From Mariprofundus ferrinatatus (GTDB lineage Bacteria; Pseudomonadota; Zetaproteobacteria; Mariprofundales; Mariprofundaceae), in the NCBI RefSeq assembly GCF_002795825.1, contig NZ_CP018800.1:620001-684000 (forward strand): 64,000 nucleotides of DNA, read 5' to 3'. The translations under genes and the position numbers were made by a program. Below are positions 8,797 through 17,871 of this stretch, one piece after another. Position 1 is the stretch's first letter, and every line of letters starts with the position of its first letter. The notes beneath the pieces are model-generated. The model was given only the letters and a program-made list of their open reading frames with translations, was not told the DNA's origin and did not search any database.

Positions 8797-10410
8797 CTAT
8801 CTGTGATGCTGCGCAATAATGGCTTCTGCGGCCTTGAGCCCGTCAACAGCGGCACTGACGATGCCTCCGGCATAACCGGCACCTTCACCGACCGGATAGA
8901 GCCCTTTAAGCGTGATGCTCTGCATCTGAGCATCGCGGGTGATGCGAAGGGGTGAGCTGGTTCGGGTCTCTGAACCGAAAAGATTGGCCTCGATAGTGAC
9001 AAAGCCGCGCAGCTTGCGACCGAATGCCATGATCCCCTCTGCCAGCGGCTGGCTTAACCACTCCGGGAATATCTTCCTGAGGTCCGCCGGTACGGCAGCA
9101 GGCTTGAAGCGGGTGTCGGCAAGTTTGCCGGTCGGGCGATCGTTTACGAAATCGATCAGCCGCATGGCAGGCGCTGCATAGCTGTTGCCGGCAGCCCTGA
9201 AGGTGGCGGTTTCCAGCTCGCGCTGGAAGTGAATGCCCATCAGCGGATCCTGTTTATACCCATGCCGGCGGATATCATCGGGAGTCACCTGCACGACAAT
9301 GCCGGAGTTGGCCCATTTGCCCCCGCGCTTGGCGTTGCTCATGCCATTGACCGCCATGCCTCCTGCTTCGGTAGGCGAGGGTACGATGAGTCCACCCGGA
9401 CACATGCAGAAGCTGTAAACACCACGCTGATCGAGATAGTGGTCGGACACCTGATGGGTGAGCTTGTACTCCGCCGCCTCCAGCTTTTCATGGCCGGCAG
9501 CACGGCCGTACTGGCTATGGTTAATGATGCTCTGCGGGTGTTCAGCGCGCACGCCGACGGCGAACGATTTCGCTTCCATGGCAATACCCAGCTGCTGCAG
9601 CCGTTCAAAGGTGTCGCGTGCCGAGTGGCCGGTGGCAAGGATGACATGTTCGGCACTGATCTCTTCGCCTTGATGGGTTCGCACGCCGGTGACCTTGCCG
9701 TTTGCGAGCAGCAGATTGTCAACACGGGTCTCGAAGCGATAGTCGACGCCAAGGTCGAGCAGGTGGTGGCGCATGTTGCGCACGATGCGAACCAGTTTGT
9801 CGGTTCCCAGATGCGGGTGAGCATCGACAAGGATATCTTCACGCGCCCCAAAGCGAACAAAGGTGTGCAGCACCCAGCGAAGGTAGGGGTGTTTTATGCG
9901 GGTATAGAGCTTGCCGTCGGTATAGGTGCCGGCACCGCCTTCACCGAAGCAGATATTGCTCTCGGGATCCAGTTCACCGCGCGAACGCAGGCGCCCGATA
10001 TCACGCATGCGCGTCTCCACCGGCTTACCTCGTTCCAGCAGCGTCACCCTCAAACCTGATTCCGCCAGAGCAAGTGCGGCAAAGAGACCGGCAGGGCCTG
10101 CACCGATGACAACGACATGCTGGTTTGTGGATGCGGTTTTGCAGAATATCTCGGGCCTGACCGCCTCCAGTGAGCTCCGATCGATGCTGAACACCTGAGC
10201 AGGTAACTCGGCCGGCTCCCGGCTCAGTTCGACCTCATAGGTACAGACAAAATGGATGTGAGATTTTTTGCGCGCATCTACCGCGCGTCGGACGCATCGG
10301 CTGGCCAGCAACTCATCTTCATGGATGCCGAGGAGTGCTATCAGGCGTACTGCAACCGCACTCTTGCTTTCGTTCAGTTCAACCTTGAAGTTGTTGACGG
10401 CATATAACAC
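8797..10410 (-). CDS. FAD-dependent dehydrogenase, COG2509-type
   Basis: A 537-residue flavoprotein. A small N-terminal domain of about 90 residues precedes a Rossmann dinucleotide-binding motif (VVIGAGPAGLFAALALAE, about 99-116). Further features are ICFGEGGAGTYTDGKLYTR, the second glycine motif VILATGHSARDTFE, and a C-terminal VGEGAGYAGGIVSAAVDGL that closes over FAD. This matches the widespread uncharacterised dehydrogenases of COG2509; the physiological substrate is unknown. It starts with GTG and lacks a clear ribosome site. It lies 22 bp after panD and may be co-transcribed with the pantothenate genes. Confidence 0.9.
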   Translation of the reverse strand: MLYAVNNFKVELNESKSAVAVRLIALLGIHEDELLASRCVRRAVDARKKSHIHFVCTYEVELSREPAELPAQVFSIDRSSLEAVRPEIFCKTASTNQHVVVIGAGPAGLFAALALAESGLRVTLLERGKPVETRMRDIGRLRSRGELDPESNICFGEGGAGTYTDGKLYTRIKHPYLRWVLHTFVRFGAREDILVDAHPHLGTDKLVRIVRNMRHHLLDLGVDYRFETRVDNLLLANGKVTGVRTHQGEEISAEHVILATGHSARDTFERLQQLGIAMEAKSFAVGVRAEHPQSIINHSQYGRAAGHEKLEAAEYKLTHQVSDHYLDQRGVYSFCMCPGGLIVPSPTEAGGMAVNGMSNAKRGGKWANSGIVVQVTPDDIRRHGYKQDPLMGIHFQRELETATFRAAGNSYAAPAMRLIDFVNDRPTGKLADTRFKPAAVPADLRKIFPEWLSQPLAEGIMAFGRKLRGFVTIEANLFGSETRTSSPLRITRDAQMQSITLKGLYPVGEGAGYAGGIVSAAVDGLKAAEAIIAQHHR

Positions 10411-10431
10411 TGATGCGTTGGGTGATGCCGG

Positions 10432-10809
10432 TCAGGCCGCGGCGAGATGCCCGTGGCTGGTATGGCTGATGGCATTCTCCGCATCGACATAGACCAGCTT
10501 CGGCTTGAAATGTTCCGCTTCCTTGGCCTTCAATTCGGCATAGGTGCAGATGATCAACAGGTCGCCGGGATTCGCCTTGTGGGCAGCTGCACCATTGACA
10601 CCGATGGTGCCCGATCCGCGCGGGGCGGTGATCGCATAGGTGGTGAAACGCTCGCCATTGGCGATATTATAAATATGCAGCTGTTCAAAGGGGAGGATAT
10701 TGGCCTCATCCAGCAGATTCTGGTCGATGGCGCAGGAGCCTTCGTACTCCAGCTCAGCATGGGTCACCGTGGCACGGTGAATCTTCGATTTCAGCATGGT
10801 GAGTTTCAT
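10432..10809 (-). CDS. panD: Aspartate 1-decarboxylase
   Basis: Makes beta-alanine from aspartate for pantothenate synthesis. The 125-residue pro-enzyme has the self-cleavage site Gly24-Ser25 (EYEGSCAID); cleavage leaves the pyruvoyl group on Ser25. The conserved YNIANGERF and NGAAAH segments are present. The start overlaps the panC stop by 4 bp (ATGA), so panB, panC and panD form one coupled operon. Complete and normal in length. Confidence 0.97.
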   Translation of the reverse strand: MKLTMLKSKIHRATVTHAELEYEGSCAIDQNLLDEANILPFEQLHIYNIANGERFTTYAITAPRGSGTIGVNGAAAHKANPGDLLIICTYAELKAKEAEHFKPKLVYVDAENAISHTSHGHLAAA

Positions 10810-11666
10810 AGGTTGTTCTCCATTCCAGCTACCGGGAGCGGCATATTATCGATCAGGCGTGCATTGCCAACCTTTGCGGCAATAAAAGCGCGTGCAGGCT
10901 GTCTGTTAAGCCTGCGTCTGTTTTTCAGAGAGGCGGCACTGCGAACCTCAAGGTATTCGGTTTTGATTCCGGCTTCGGCCAGAATTGATTCGGCAGTCGC
11001 CATCAGCATGTCGACACTTCTCTCGCCATCCGCCGCCACTTTCTGCATGGCAATCAGAGCCTGCGACAGGGCTGTTGCAGTCAGATGATCTGATTCTGAG
11101 AGATAGCGGTTACGGCTGCTCTTTGCCAGGCCGTTCATCTCGCGAATGGTCGGGCAACCGATAATCTCTACCGGCATCTGCAGATCACGTACCATACGGC
11201 GGATAATCGCCAGCTGCTGCCAGTCCTTCTCACCGAAGATGGCTATATCGGGCTGCACGATATTGAATAACAGGTTCACTACCGTAGCCACACCATCGAA
11301 GTGGCCAGGCCGTGACGCTCCGCAGAGGCAGTCGGAAAGCTTCTCCACCTTCAGGGTCACCCTGGGCCCACGCCTGGGATAGAGGGTGGCCGGATGGAAG
11401 ATATAATCGACGCCCTCTGCCTCGCAGAGTGAGGCATCTGCCTCGAAGGTACGTGGATATTTGTCGAGATCCTCGCCTGCACCGAACTGCAGCGGATTGA
11501 CGTAGATGCTTACCACGACGATATCCGCTTCATCTTTCGCCTTCCTTATCAGGCTCAGGTGCCCTTCGTGCAGGCAGCCCATGGTGGGTACGAAAGCGAT
11601 GGTTTTGCGGCCCCGGTATCGGGCCAGCTGGCGACGGATCTCGGCCGATGTGTGTGCGACTCTCAT
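10806..11666 (-). CDS. panC: Pantothenate synthetase (pantoate-beta-alanine ligase)
   Basis: Joins pantoate and beta-alanine with ATP. The 286-residue protein shows the HIGH-type nucleotide site ([16 protein letters not shown]), the pantoate-binding [20 protein letters not shown], and the KMSKS-like lid SSRNRYLS. It overlaps panB at its start and panD at its end by 4 bp each, consistent with translational coupling. No unusual features. Confidence 0.97.
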   Translation of the reverse strand: MRVAHTSAEIRRQLARYRGRKTIAFVPTMGCLHEGHLSLIRKAKDEADIVVVSIYVNPLQFGAGEDLDKYPRTFEADASLCEAEGVDYIFHPATLYPRRGPRVTLKVEKLSDCLCGASRPGHFDGVATVVNLLFNIVQPDIAIFGEKDWQQLAIIRRMVRDLQMPVEIIGCPTIREMNGLAKSSRNRYLSESDHLTATALSQALIAMQKVAADGERSVDMLMATAESILAEAGIKTEYLEVRSAASLKNRRRLNRQPARAFIAAKVGNARLIDNMPLPVAGMENNL

Positions 11667-12451
11667 TTTGGAAAGTTTCCTGATTTGACGTCGGCTACCC
11701 AGCTGGAGATCGCATCACCCATTACCCTGCGAACATCGGCGTAGGCGGGCGCAAAGGGGGGATTGGATTCTGACAGGCCGACCAGGTCGTTGAATACCAG
11801 CACCTGGGCATCGCAGTTGACGCCGGCACCGATACCGACGGTGGGAATCGCTACGGATGCAGTTATCGATGAGGCAAGTTCAGCGGGTATATTCTCCAGG
11901 ACCAGCGCAACTGCGCCTGCATCAGTCACAGCCTTCGCATCGCGCAGGAGTTGCGATTGCTCATCCTTACTCTTGCCGCGTTTACCGTAGGAGCCGAACT
12001 TCTTCACCGACTGCGGGGTAAGTCCGATATGGGCAACAACCGCAATGCCGCGCTCAGCCAGAAAGCGGATGGTGTCAGCCATATGTGCGCCACCCTCGAT
12101 TTTCACTGCATCGCAGCCGCTCTGTTGCAGCACCGCCACGCTCGCATCGAACGCCTGCTCGGGTGATTTCTGGTAGCTGCCGAAGGGAAGATCGCAAACC
12201 ACCCACGCACTTTTTCTGCCGCGTACGACAGCTGCAGTGTGGTGGATCATCTGATCAAGTGTAACTGGGAGGGTGCTGTCAAAACCAAGAGAGACCATGC
12301 CGAGCGAATCGCCGACCAGCAGCACTTCGGCTCCGGCAGCTTCGGCTATGGCAGCTGAGGTGGCATCGAGCGCCGTCAGCCAAACTGTTTTCTCGTCACG
12401 CTGCTTGGCGCGCAAAAGCGTCGCTGCCGTGACCTGTGAGTTGTTTGTCAT
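11663..12451 (-). CDS. panB: 3-methyl-2-oxobutanoate hydroxymethyltransferase
   Basis: First step of pantoate synthesis: transfers a hydroxymethyl group from methylenetetrahydrofolate to 2-oxoisovalerate. The 262-residue TIM barrel has LVGDSLGMVSLGFDSTLPVT (Mg2+ ligand aspartate), VKIEGG, AHIGLTPQS and VPTVGIGAG. It is upstream of panC with a 4-bp overlap. The folate-dependent reaction gives a loose link to folK upstream in the same run. A 91-bp gap separates it from the GDPD gene. Confidence 0.97.
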   Translation of the reverse strand: MTNNSQVTAATLLRAKQRDEKTVWLTALDATSAAIAEAAGAEVLLVGDSLGMVSLGFDSTLPVTLDQMIHHTAAVVRGRKSAWVVCDLPFGSYQKSPEQAFDASVAVLQQSGCDAVKIEGGAHMADTIRFLAERGIAVVAHIGLTPQSVKKFGSYGKRGKSKDEQSQLLRDAKAVTDAGAVALVLENIPAELASSITASVAIPTVGIGAGVNCDAQVLVFNDLVGLSESNPPFAPAYADVRRVMGDAISSWVADVKSGNFPK

Positions 12452-12542
12452 CGCATTCCTTTCCGCTTCGGTCCCGTGGGTACCGTCTTTCAGGATCGGC
12501 GTATGTTAGGTTTTTGCAGGGGTTGAGGCAAACCGGCGCAGT

Positions 12543-13232
12543 TTACGGTTTTTTGTTGGTTGATGCGGCGCTGTATGACAGTTCGGCGATCAGACGGGAA
12601 AAGTGGTTCGTTTCGATCAGATCGACACCGTTTGCATGCAGTGCTGCCGCCTGCAGCGCATCGTTGACTGTATAGGCTGCAGTTCTCACCTTCCTGTCAG
12701 GCCAGTTACGAATTTGCTGCAACTGTTGCCAGGGGAAAAAGAGCCAGCCCAAGGTGACGTTGGGCGTACGCCCCCCCTCCATCACCCAACCAACCGGTGT
12801 ATGGAAGCTCAGGCTGCACGCCTCGACCAGCCTGGCAGACATGCTGATTGGAATGATTTGCTGCTGGAGTGAACCGGGAATCATCGCATGCAGAAATTTG
12901 GCAGCAGCGCCGGCAGACCTGCGCTTCAGAATAGGGGGCTTGATCTCAAGAAACAGCGTGATGTGCGGGGCTTTGCTGAGCCACGCAAGCAATGCCTCGA
13001 AGGTCGGGATATAGCCAGGAAGATCAGTCAGGACGAGCTCTGATATTTTCTCACTATCGATTCGGTTGTCATGACAGACCACCGGCACCATATCTCTGGT
13101 AAACTGGATATCACACTCGATATAACGGGCGCCTGCTTTTGCTGCCGCTTCGAACGCGGCGAGCGTGTTCTCGCATGCGGATTCCTGATCGCCGCGATGT
13201 GCTACGAGATAGCTTGCGGGATCGGAGGTCAC
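12543..13232 (-). CDS. Glycerophosphodiester phosphodiesterase family protein
   Basis: A 229-residue GDPD-type TIM barrel. The catalytic HRG and ENT signature is seen in VAHRGDQESACENTLAAFE (H12), followed by metal-ligand ARYIECDIQFT and VVCHDN. LFLEIKPP and the late AYTVNDA and GVDLIETNH segments are also typical. These enzymes hydrolyse glycerophosphodiesters to glycerol 3-phosphate and an alcohol. There is no signal peptide, so it should be cytosolic. It starts with GTG, 8 bp after the kinase gene. Confidence 0.9.
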   Translation of the reverse strand: MTSDPASYLVAHRGDQESACENTLAAFEAAAKAGARYIECDIQFTRDMVPVVCHDNRIDSEKISELVLTDLPGYIPTFEALLAWLSKAPHITLFLEIKPPILKRRSAGAAAKFLHAMIPGSLQQQIIPISMSARLVEACSLSFHTPVGWVMEGGRTPNVTLGWLFFPWQQLQQIRNWPDRKVRTAAYTVNDALQAAALHANGVDLIETNHFSRLIAELSYSAASTNKKP

Positions 13233-13240
13233 GGGGTCAC

Positions 13241-13912
13241 TCAGGCGTAGCTTGCCCAGAATTCGGTCTGCGACTGCATGTTGCCGATGCGTTTGATCAG
13301 CGCATCGACCGCCTCTTCACTGTCGGCAAAATTCATGCGGTCGGTCTGTACGACCAGCAGAGGCGTCTCCTGGTAGTGGAAAAAAAACTGGTCGTAGGCG
13401 GCAATCACCCGCTTCAGATAGTCGAACTGGATGCCGCGCTCGGTCGGCCGGTTGCGGCCACGGATACGATCCATGATAACGCGCGGATCGGATTGCAGGT
13501 AGATGACCAGGTCGGGCTTATGCAGGTCGACCGTAACCAGTTTGGCGACCTGCTCATAGAGCGCCAACTCCTCATCGGAGAGGGTGACCGTGGCGAAAAG
13601 GTGGTCCTTGGCAAAGATGTAGTCGCTGACGATGCCCTGCGTAAAGAGATCCTGCTGGTGCAGTGTCTGCCACTGCTTGAGGCGCGAAAAGAGGAAAGAG
13701 AGCTGGACGGAGAGGGCATGACGTGAGGGATCCTGATAGAAGAGCTCGATGAATGGGTTATCGTCAACCTGTTCAAAGAAGGTGGATGCCTCAAGCTTCT
13801 CGGCAAGCTTGCGGGTCAGTGTCGTTTTACCGACACCGATAGCGCCTTCGACAGCAATGTGACACTGATTCAGTGGCCTCCTGCCAAAGCGTCTCTCCAT
13901 CACTGTTACCAT
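13241..13912 (-). CDS. Deoxynucleoside kinase (dNK/dGK family)
   Basis: A 223-residue P-loop kinase that phosphorylates deoxynucleosides for salvage. The Walker A motif VEGAIGVGKTTL spans about 21-32. The family's FEQVDDNPFIELFYQDP and SVQLSFLFSRLKQW segments follow, with a lid arginine cluster IRGRNRPTERGI. The ATG at 13912 has a GGGGGAAG ribosome site and overlaps the folK stop by 7 bp. A folK-dNK neighbourhood occurs in other Proteobacteria. Substrate preference (dA, dG or dC) cannot be read from sequence. Confidence 0.92.
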   Translation of the reverse strand: MVTVMERRFGRRPLNQCHIAVEGAIGVGKTTLTRKLAEKLEASTFFEQVDDNPFIELFYQDPSRHALSVQLSFLFSRLKQWQTLHQQDLFTQGIVSDYIFAKDHLFATVTLSDEELALYEQVAKLVTVDLHKPDLVIYLQSDPRVIMDRIRGRNRPTERGIQFDYLKRVIAAYDQFFFHYQETPLLVVQTDRMNFADSEEAVDALIKRIGNMQSQTEFWASYA

Positions 13913-14403
13913 GCTTCCCCCCCGGGTAGCGGCGGCTCACCTGCTGCCATAATTTCCTGCAGGCGCTCGGCTGCCGTCTGTTTCAACTCTGGATGTTGCC
14001 ACTCCGGAGCCAGATCGCAAAGCGGTCTTAACACGAACTGGCGATCAAACATCAGCGGGTGCGGTACGGCGAGCTGTTCTGAATCGATTATCTCGCCGTT
14101 TATAGCGATGATATCGAGATCAAGGGTGCGTGCTCCCCACTGCTCACTGCGTACCCTGCCATGCCCGGTTTCGATTGCCTGCATCGCTTCCAGCAGGGGC
14201 AATGGCGCCAGTTCCGTTTCAAGGGAGACTACTGCATTGAGATAATCAGGCTGCCCTGCAGGCCCTACAGGCGGGGTGCGGTAGAGAAGGGATGAGGCCA
14301 CAACATGCGTCTGCGGCAATGCATCGATCTGATTGCGGGCCGAGATAAAAGCGTTTTTCACATCTCCGAGGTTGCCGCCGAATGCGATAAATGCGCGACT
14401 CAT
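13906..14403 (-). CDS. folK: Hydroxymethyl-dihydropterin pyrophosphokinase (HPPK)
   Basis: Catalyses the pyrophosphoryl transfer before the sulfonamide-target step of folate synthesis. The 165-residue protein has AFGGNLGDVKNAF at the N-terminus, the YRTPPVGP loop, and the signature GARTLDLDIIAINGE with the two Mg2+-binding aspartates. It overlaps the gamma-glutamyltransferase gene by 4 bp at its start and the kinase gene by 7 bp at its end. No folP or folB is in view. Confidence 0.96.
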   Translation of the reverse strand: MSRAFIAFGGNLGDVKNAFISARNQIDALPQTHVVASSLLYRTPPVGPAGQPDYLNAVVSLETELAPLPLLEAMQAIETGHGRVRSEQWGARTLDLDIIAINGEIIDSEQLAVPHPLMFDRQFVLRPLCDLAPEWQHPELKQTAAERLQEIMAAGEPPLPGGEAW

Positions 14404-15995
14404 GCGAAAGCTACAGCGCCGCCACGGCGCGGATCACCTGCTCCGTTCAGGCTGCCATTTGGCTTGCGGGTGATGGCGTTAACGCCTCCGAAGTAAACGC
14501 TCTGCCGTTTCCAGTCACGTAGTTTCCAGCCAAGTGACATCAGCAGGTGGCGTTCGTGATCATTAAGGAGTTCCGGTTCAATATCGAGTTCACCGCTCTC
14601 ATTATGGAGGCGCGGTGCATGTACAGCTGCTTCAATATCCTGATCGAGCAGGCGGTGACGCAGAAGCGCCTGCAGGATGGCACCACGCAGCCGGTTGGAG
14701 CCACCGCTGCCAAGTACCAGTGAAGGCTTGCCTTTTTCGATAAAGATTGAGGGTGCCATCATTGAGGAGAGTGTGGCGCCTCCCGGCAGGGCATGGAAAC
14801 CGAGCGGATTGATATCCTCTTCACCGAGCATGTTGTTCAGGTGAATGCCGGTGCCCGGCACGACAATACCTGCACCTTCACCGTTACTGCTGGTCAGTGA
14901 AACGGCCATGCCATGCTTGTCGATAACACTGATGTGGGTGGTGCTGCCGTGGCGGTTGTCCGGCTCTTTGATCACTTCGCTATCGAGGTTGCGCAGGCGG
15001 TTCCGGATCTTTGCAGCTGCTGCCTCGATATGGGCTTCATTGAGTATGCTGTCGCTGATATCGGACTCATGAACGCGCGAATCAAAGCCATTCTGGCGAA
15101 GCAGACTTGCCGATCTCATCCCTTCTGCAGCAAGAACCGGCCAGGGAAGCGAAGCTGTTTCCGGATGACGGTAAAGGCGGTCGAGCATGGTGGCGGCGAA
15201 GGCGATCAGCAGGCCGCCGGAAGAGGGGGGAGGATTGGTGATTAATCTTCCGCCAAACAGGTGAATACCGAGCGGTTTGCGAAGTTGAACCTGCCCGGAT
15301 CTCATATCATCCATGCAGAGCAGGCCGTACGGCGAGCAGGATTTGACGATTGCTTTCGCCAGATCGCCATGGGACATCTCTTCGATTCCGTCGATCGCGA
15401 GCATTTCCAGGGTATTGGCGAGTTCGGGATTGCGAAATGATTCCCCTTCACGCCACAGATCACCGGAGGTGTGAGAGGTATGCAGCGCTCTGCAGGATGG
15501 CGTGTCGGTTAAAATCGGCCTGAGAAGCGAGATGAATGAGGCCTGTAGAGCATTCAGGCGAACCCCGTTTCTCGCCGCATCAAGAGCCGGAGCCAGAACT
15601 TCGCGAAGCGGCAGTTTTCCGTTTTCACGATGTGCCCGGAACAGCATGGGCAGCAGGGAAGGCGTAGCGACCGAACCCTGGCCGATATGGAAGCTCTGCA
15701 CGGTATCACCGAAGTCGATCGGCACAGCTTTCAGTTCAGGCTCAACACCTGTCACTCTCTTGCCGGTTGGCATGCGTGCAAAACCATCGTAGAGAATCGA
15801 TCTGCCCGCTGCATCGGCAATTAACAGGAATCCGCCACCACCGGGTGCGGTGAGTGCCGGTTCCGCAATAAATGATGTGGCGATGGCGGCGACGGCTGCA
15901 TCAACCGCATTGCCGCCTGATCTCAGAATAGATGCACCTGTTTCTGCTGTGGCTGCATGGCCGGCTGCCACCATGCCCGTGCTGCAGTTGCTCAT
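14400..15995 (-). CDS. ggt: Gamma-glutamyltransferase family protein, no signal peptide
   Basis: A 531-residue Ntn-hydrolase. The autocleavage and nucleophile threonine lies in HGSTTHISVIDKHG (first Thr of TTH, about T352). LTAPGGGGF, TNPPPSSGG and GSGGSNRLRGA are also conserved. The real start is the ATG at 15995, which overlaps the SPOR gene stop by 4 bp; the upstream extension is shadow sequence. Unlike classic periplasmic GGT, the N-terminus (MSNCSTGMVAAGHAATAE) has no signal peptide, so it is predicted to be cytosolic. It could hydrolyse glutathione or another gamma-glutamyl compound. Confidence 0.93.
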   Translation of the reverse strand: MSNCSTGMVAAGHAATAETGASILRSGGNAVDAAVAAIATSFIAEPALTAPGGGGFLLIADAAGRSILYDGFARMPTGKRVTGVEPELKAVPIDFGDTVQSFHIGQGSVATPSLLPMLFRAHRENGKLPLREVLAPALDAARNGVRLNALQASFISLLRPILTDTPSCRALHTSHTSGDLWREGESFRNPELANTLEMLAIDGIEEMSHGDLAKAIVKSCSPYGLLCMDDMRSGQVQLRKPLGIHLFGGRLITNPPPSSGGLLIAFAATMLDRLYRHPETASLPWPVLAAEGMRSASLLRQNGFDSRVHESDISDSILNEAHIEAAAAKIRNRLRNLDSEVIKEPDNRHGSTTHISVIDKHGMAVSLTSSNGEGAGIVVPGTGIHLNNMLGEEDINPLGFHALPGGATLSSMMAPSIFIEKGKPSLVLGSGGSNRLRGAILQALLRHRLLDQDIEAAVHAPRLHNESGELDIEPELLNDHERHLLMSLGWKLRDWKRQSVYFGGVNAITRKPNGSLNGAGDPRRGGAVAFA

Positions 15996-16585
15996 GCGCC
16001 TTTCTGCTGGACGACAAAACCCTTGGTTTTCAGTTTTCTTTCGATCTCTTTCTGAAGCCGTTCTGCACTGCCCCGATCTTTTTCCGGTCCGGCCCATACT
16101 GCATGCAGGCCGCCCGGTTTGGGGGCGATCACCGCACTCCACCCCTGTAGCTTGAGCTGGTCTACAAGACCCTGCGCCCGCGGCCTCTCGCCGAAAGCAC
16201 CCATCTGGACGTAATAGCCTGCCGCGGGTGCAGACGGTTTGGTGGCGGGTTCGGCTTTGGAGGGAGCAGGTGTGGGCTTGGCAGGTGTTTTTTCCACAAC
16301 GGGTTTGGAGGGTGTAATGACTGCTTTGGGGGGGGTAATCTCTCTTGCGGTCTCAACCACCACGGCCTCAGCTTCATCCTCAATCGGCGGTGCGATCTGT
16401 TCGGCAATAATCTCTTCCATGCTTGCAGGCACAGCAGGCTCTTCACCTACACTCTCATGTTGAGGAAACTCAAAGAGATCGGGCTTGATTGCGGCGGTCA
16501 GGATAACCAGCAGGCAACAGCTGGCGACAATCCAGGCTGTACGATGCTCGGTCAGCGAAGCTTTCCAGTTGTTCTGTTCTGTCAT
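15992..16585 (-). CDS. SPOR-domain inner-membrane protein
   Basis: A 197-residue protein with a short cytosolic tail, one membrane segment (about 18-35, WIVASCCLLVILTAAIK), a Pro/Lys/Ala-rich periplasmic linker, and a C-terminal SPOR domain (GYYVQMGAFGERPRAQ onward). SPOR domains bind denuded glycan strands at the septum, so it probably acts at the division site, like DedD or FtsN. It is coupled to ggt by a 4-bp overlap, which is odd for a division protein. Confidence 0.9.
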   Translation of the reverse strand: MTEQNNWKASLTEHRTAWIVASCCLLVILTAAIKPDLFEFPQHESVGEEPAVPASMEEIIAEQIAPPIEDEAEAVVVETAREITPPKAVITPSKPVVEKTPAKPTPAPSKAEPATKPSAPAAGYYVQMGAFGERPRAQGLVDQLKLQGWSAVIAPKPGGLHAVWAGPEKDRGSAERLQKEIERKLKTKGFVVQQKGA

Positions 16586-16601
16586 ATCGGGCGTTCAGCA
16601 G

Positions 16602-16985
16602 TCAGTGAAACAGCTCATCCAGCTTGTCCGAGAAGCTGTTGTAGCGGAATGGCTTCTGCAGGATGTTGAACTTCTTATCGGGGAAACGGTCATGCAGATC
16701 TTCGGGATAGCCGGTGACAAACAGGATGCGCCCGAGGATGTCGGGATTAACCTGCTCAAGCGAACTGTAGATCTCATCGCCGGAGAGCTTCGGAATGCGC
16801 ACATCCAGCAGGATCAGTTGATACTCACCACCGTGGGTTGTCAGCTCAAAAAGGCTTTTCACAGGATCACTCATACTGGTAATGCTGCTCTGCATCCCTT
16901 TTTCGCTGACGTAGCGATTCAAAAATGCAGTCAGAATACTCTGAACACTGTCTTCATCATCGATTATGAGTGCTTTAATTTCCAT
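16602..16985 (-). CDS. Single-domain response regulator (CheY-like)
   Basis: A 127-residue stand-alone receiver domain. The acidic pocket is at D9, D10 and E11 (LIIDDED), with phospho-acceptor D61 (LLDVRIPKLSG), switch residue T91 (FVTGYP) and K111 (LQKPF). There is no output domain, so it must act by protein contact. Its kinase is not adjacent; it sits between an M23 peptidase gene and a SPOR protein gene, hinting at a link to cell-envelope or division control. Confidence 0.93.
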   Translation of the reverse strand: MEIKALIIDDEDSVQSILTAFLNRYVSEKGMQSSITSMSDPVKSLFELTTHGGEYQLILLDVRIPKLSGDEIYSSLEQVNPDILGRILFVTGYPEDLHDRFPDKKFNILQKPFRYNSFSDKLDELFH

Positions 16986-17019
16986 TTCCTTTCTCTCTTT
17001 CTCTTGGCATTACGAACCT

Positions 17020-17871
17020 TTACTGCTCAAAAGTCCCTTCCATGGGCTGGGATCGTTCATCTGAGTATAGCAGGCTTTGCGGATCCACGCGAGCCATCCT
17101 GAAGCGCACTCCCCAATGCAGATGTGGTCCGGTTGCCCGCCCGGTTGAGCCTACCTTGCCGATCATCTGGCGGGTCTCTACCCATTGCCCCTTTTCCACA
17201 TTTGCAGATTGCATGTGCGAAAAAACAGAGACTAAACCATTTCCGTGTCCGATGGCTACTGTGATGCCGTTAAGGTACATGTCGGAGACCATCAGGACCT
17301 TGCCTGCCAGCGGTGTTTCAATCGCAGTTCCGGCGGGTGCTGCAATATCGACCCCGGAGTGAGGGGAGCGCGGTTCACCGTTCACATATCGCTGTGCCCC
17401 GAAAGGTGTGGACTCGATCCCTTTTGTCGGCTTGCCGAACAGTCTGATTGCAGGGGCCGCATCCACTTTCTCGCTATAGGTCGCCTTCAACTCTTTTACC
17501 TCGCGCCGGATACGCTCAAGCGTTTTCGGGTCAAACTCGGCCATTTTTTTCTCCACCTGAATATGGGAGATGCGGAATTCACCATGGGTGACCGTCAGGC
17601 TGTCTCTGGAAACCACAGCTTTACCGTTCGACCACTCAATCGGGTAACGGGTCGGTTTTGTTTTCAGGTCGATGCCGATCCATCCCCTCCACTTGCCATT
17701 TTCAAGTTTTTTAACCGGCCACCTTTTACCGAAGCACCAGAGGCGAGGGTTTTCCGCATCAATAGTTGCCTCTACCGTCACCACTTCTCCCTGAACGGCC
17801 TGCCATGAAGCGGCCTGAGCCGTACCGCCCCAGCAGGCGATCATCAACAGGGTGTAGAACAATCGTTTCAT
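17020..17871 (-). CDS. Secreted M23 family metallopeptidase
   Basis: A 283-residue periplasmic protein with a signal peptide (about 1-20, ending in AQA). An N-terminal beta-rich region of about 120 residues precedes a C-terminal lysostaphin-type M23 domain. Zinc ligands are visible in PHSGVDIAAPAGT (H and D) and GPHLHWGVRF (HxH). These enzymes cut peptide cross-links in peptidoglycan, or act as activators if degenerate; here the ligands look intact. It overlaps the xseA stop by 4 bp. Confidence 0.93.
   Translation of the reverse strand: MKRLFYTLLMIACWGGTAQAASWQAVQGEVVTVEATIDAENPRLWCFGKRWPVKKLENGKWRGWIGIDLKTKPTRYPIEWSNGKAVVSRDSLTVTHGEFRISHIQVEKKMAEFDPKTLERIRREVKELKATYSEKVDAAPAIRLFGKPTKGIESTPFGAQRYVNGEPRSPHSGVDIAAPAGTAIETPLAGKVLMVSDMYLNGITVAIGHGNGLVSVFSHMQSANVEKGQWVETRQMIGKVGSTGRATGPHLHWGVRFRMARVDPQSLLYSDERSQPMEGTFEQ

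Noticed and set aside
9229-10059. 276-residue + frame opposite the FAD oxidoreductase gene
   Set aside because: Antisense to a clear flavoprotein gene with Rossmann motifs; no ribosome site or domain.
16485-17102. 205-residue + frame over the CheY-like gene
   Set aside because: Antisense to a receiver domain with intact phosphorylation residues.
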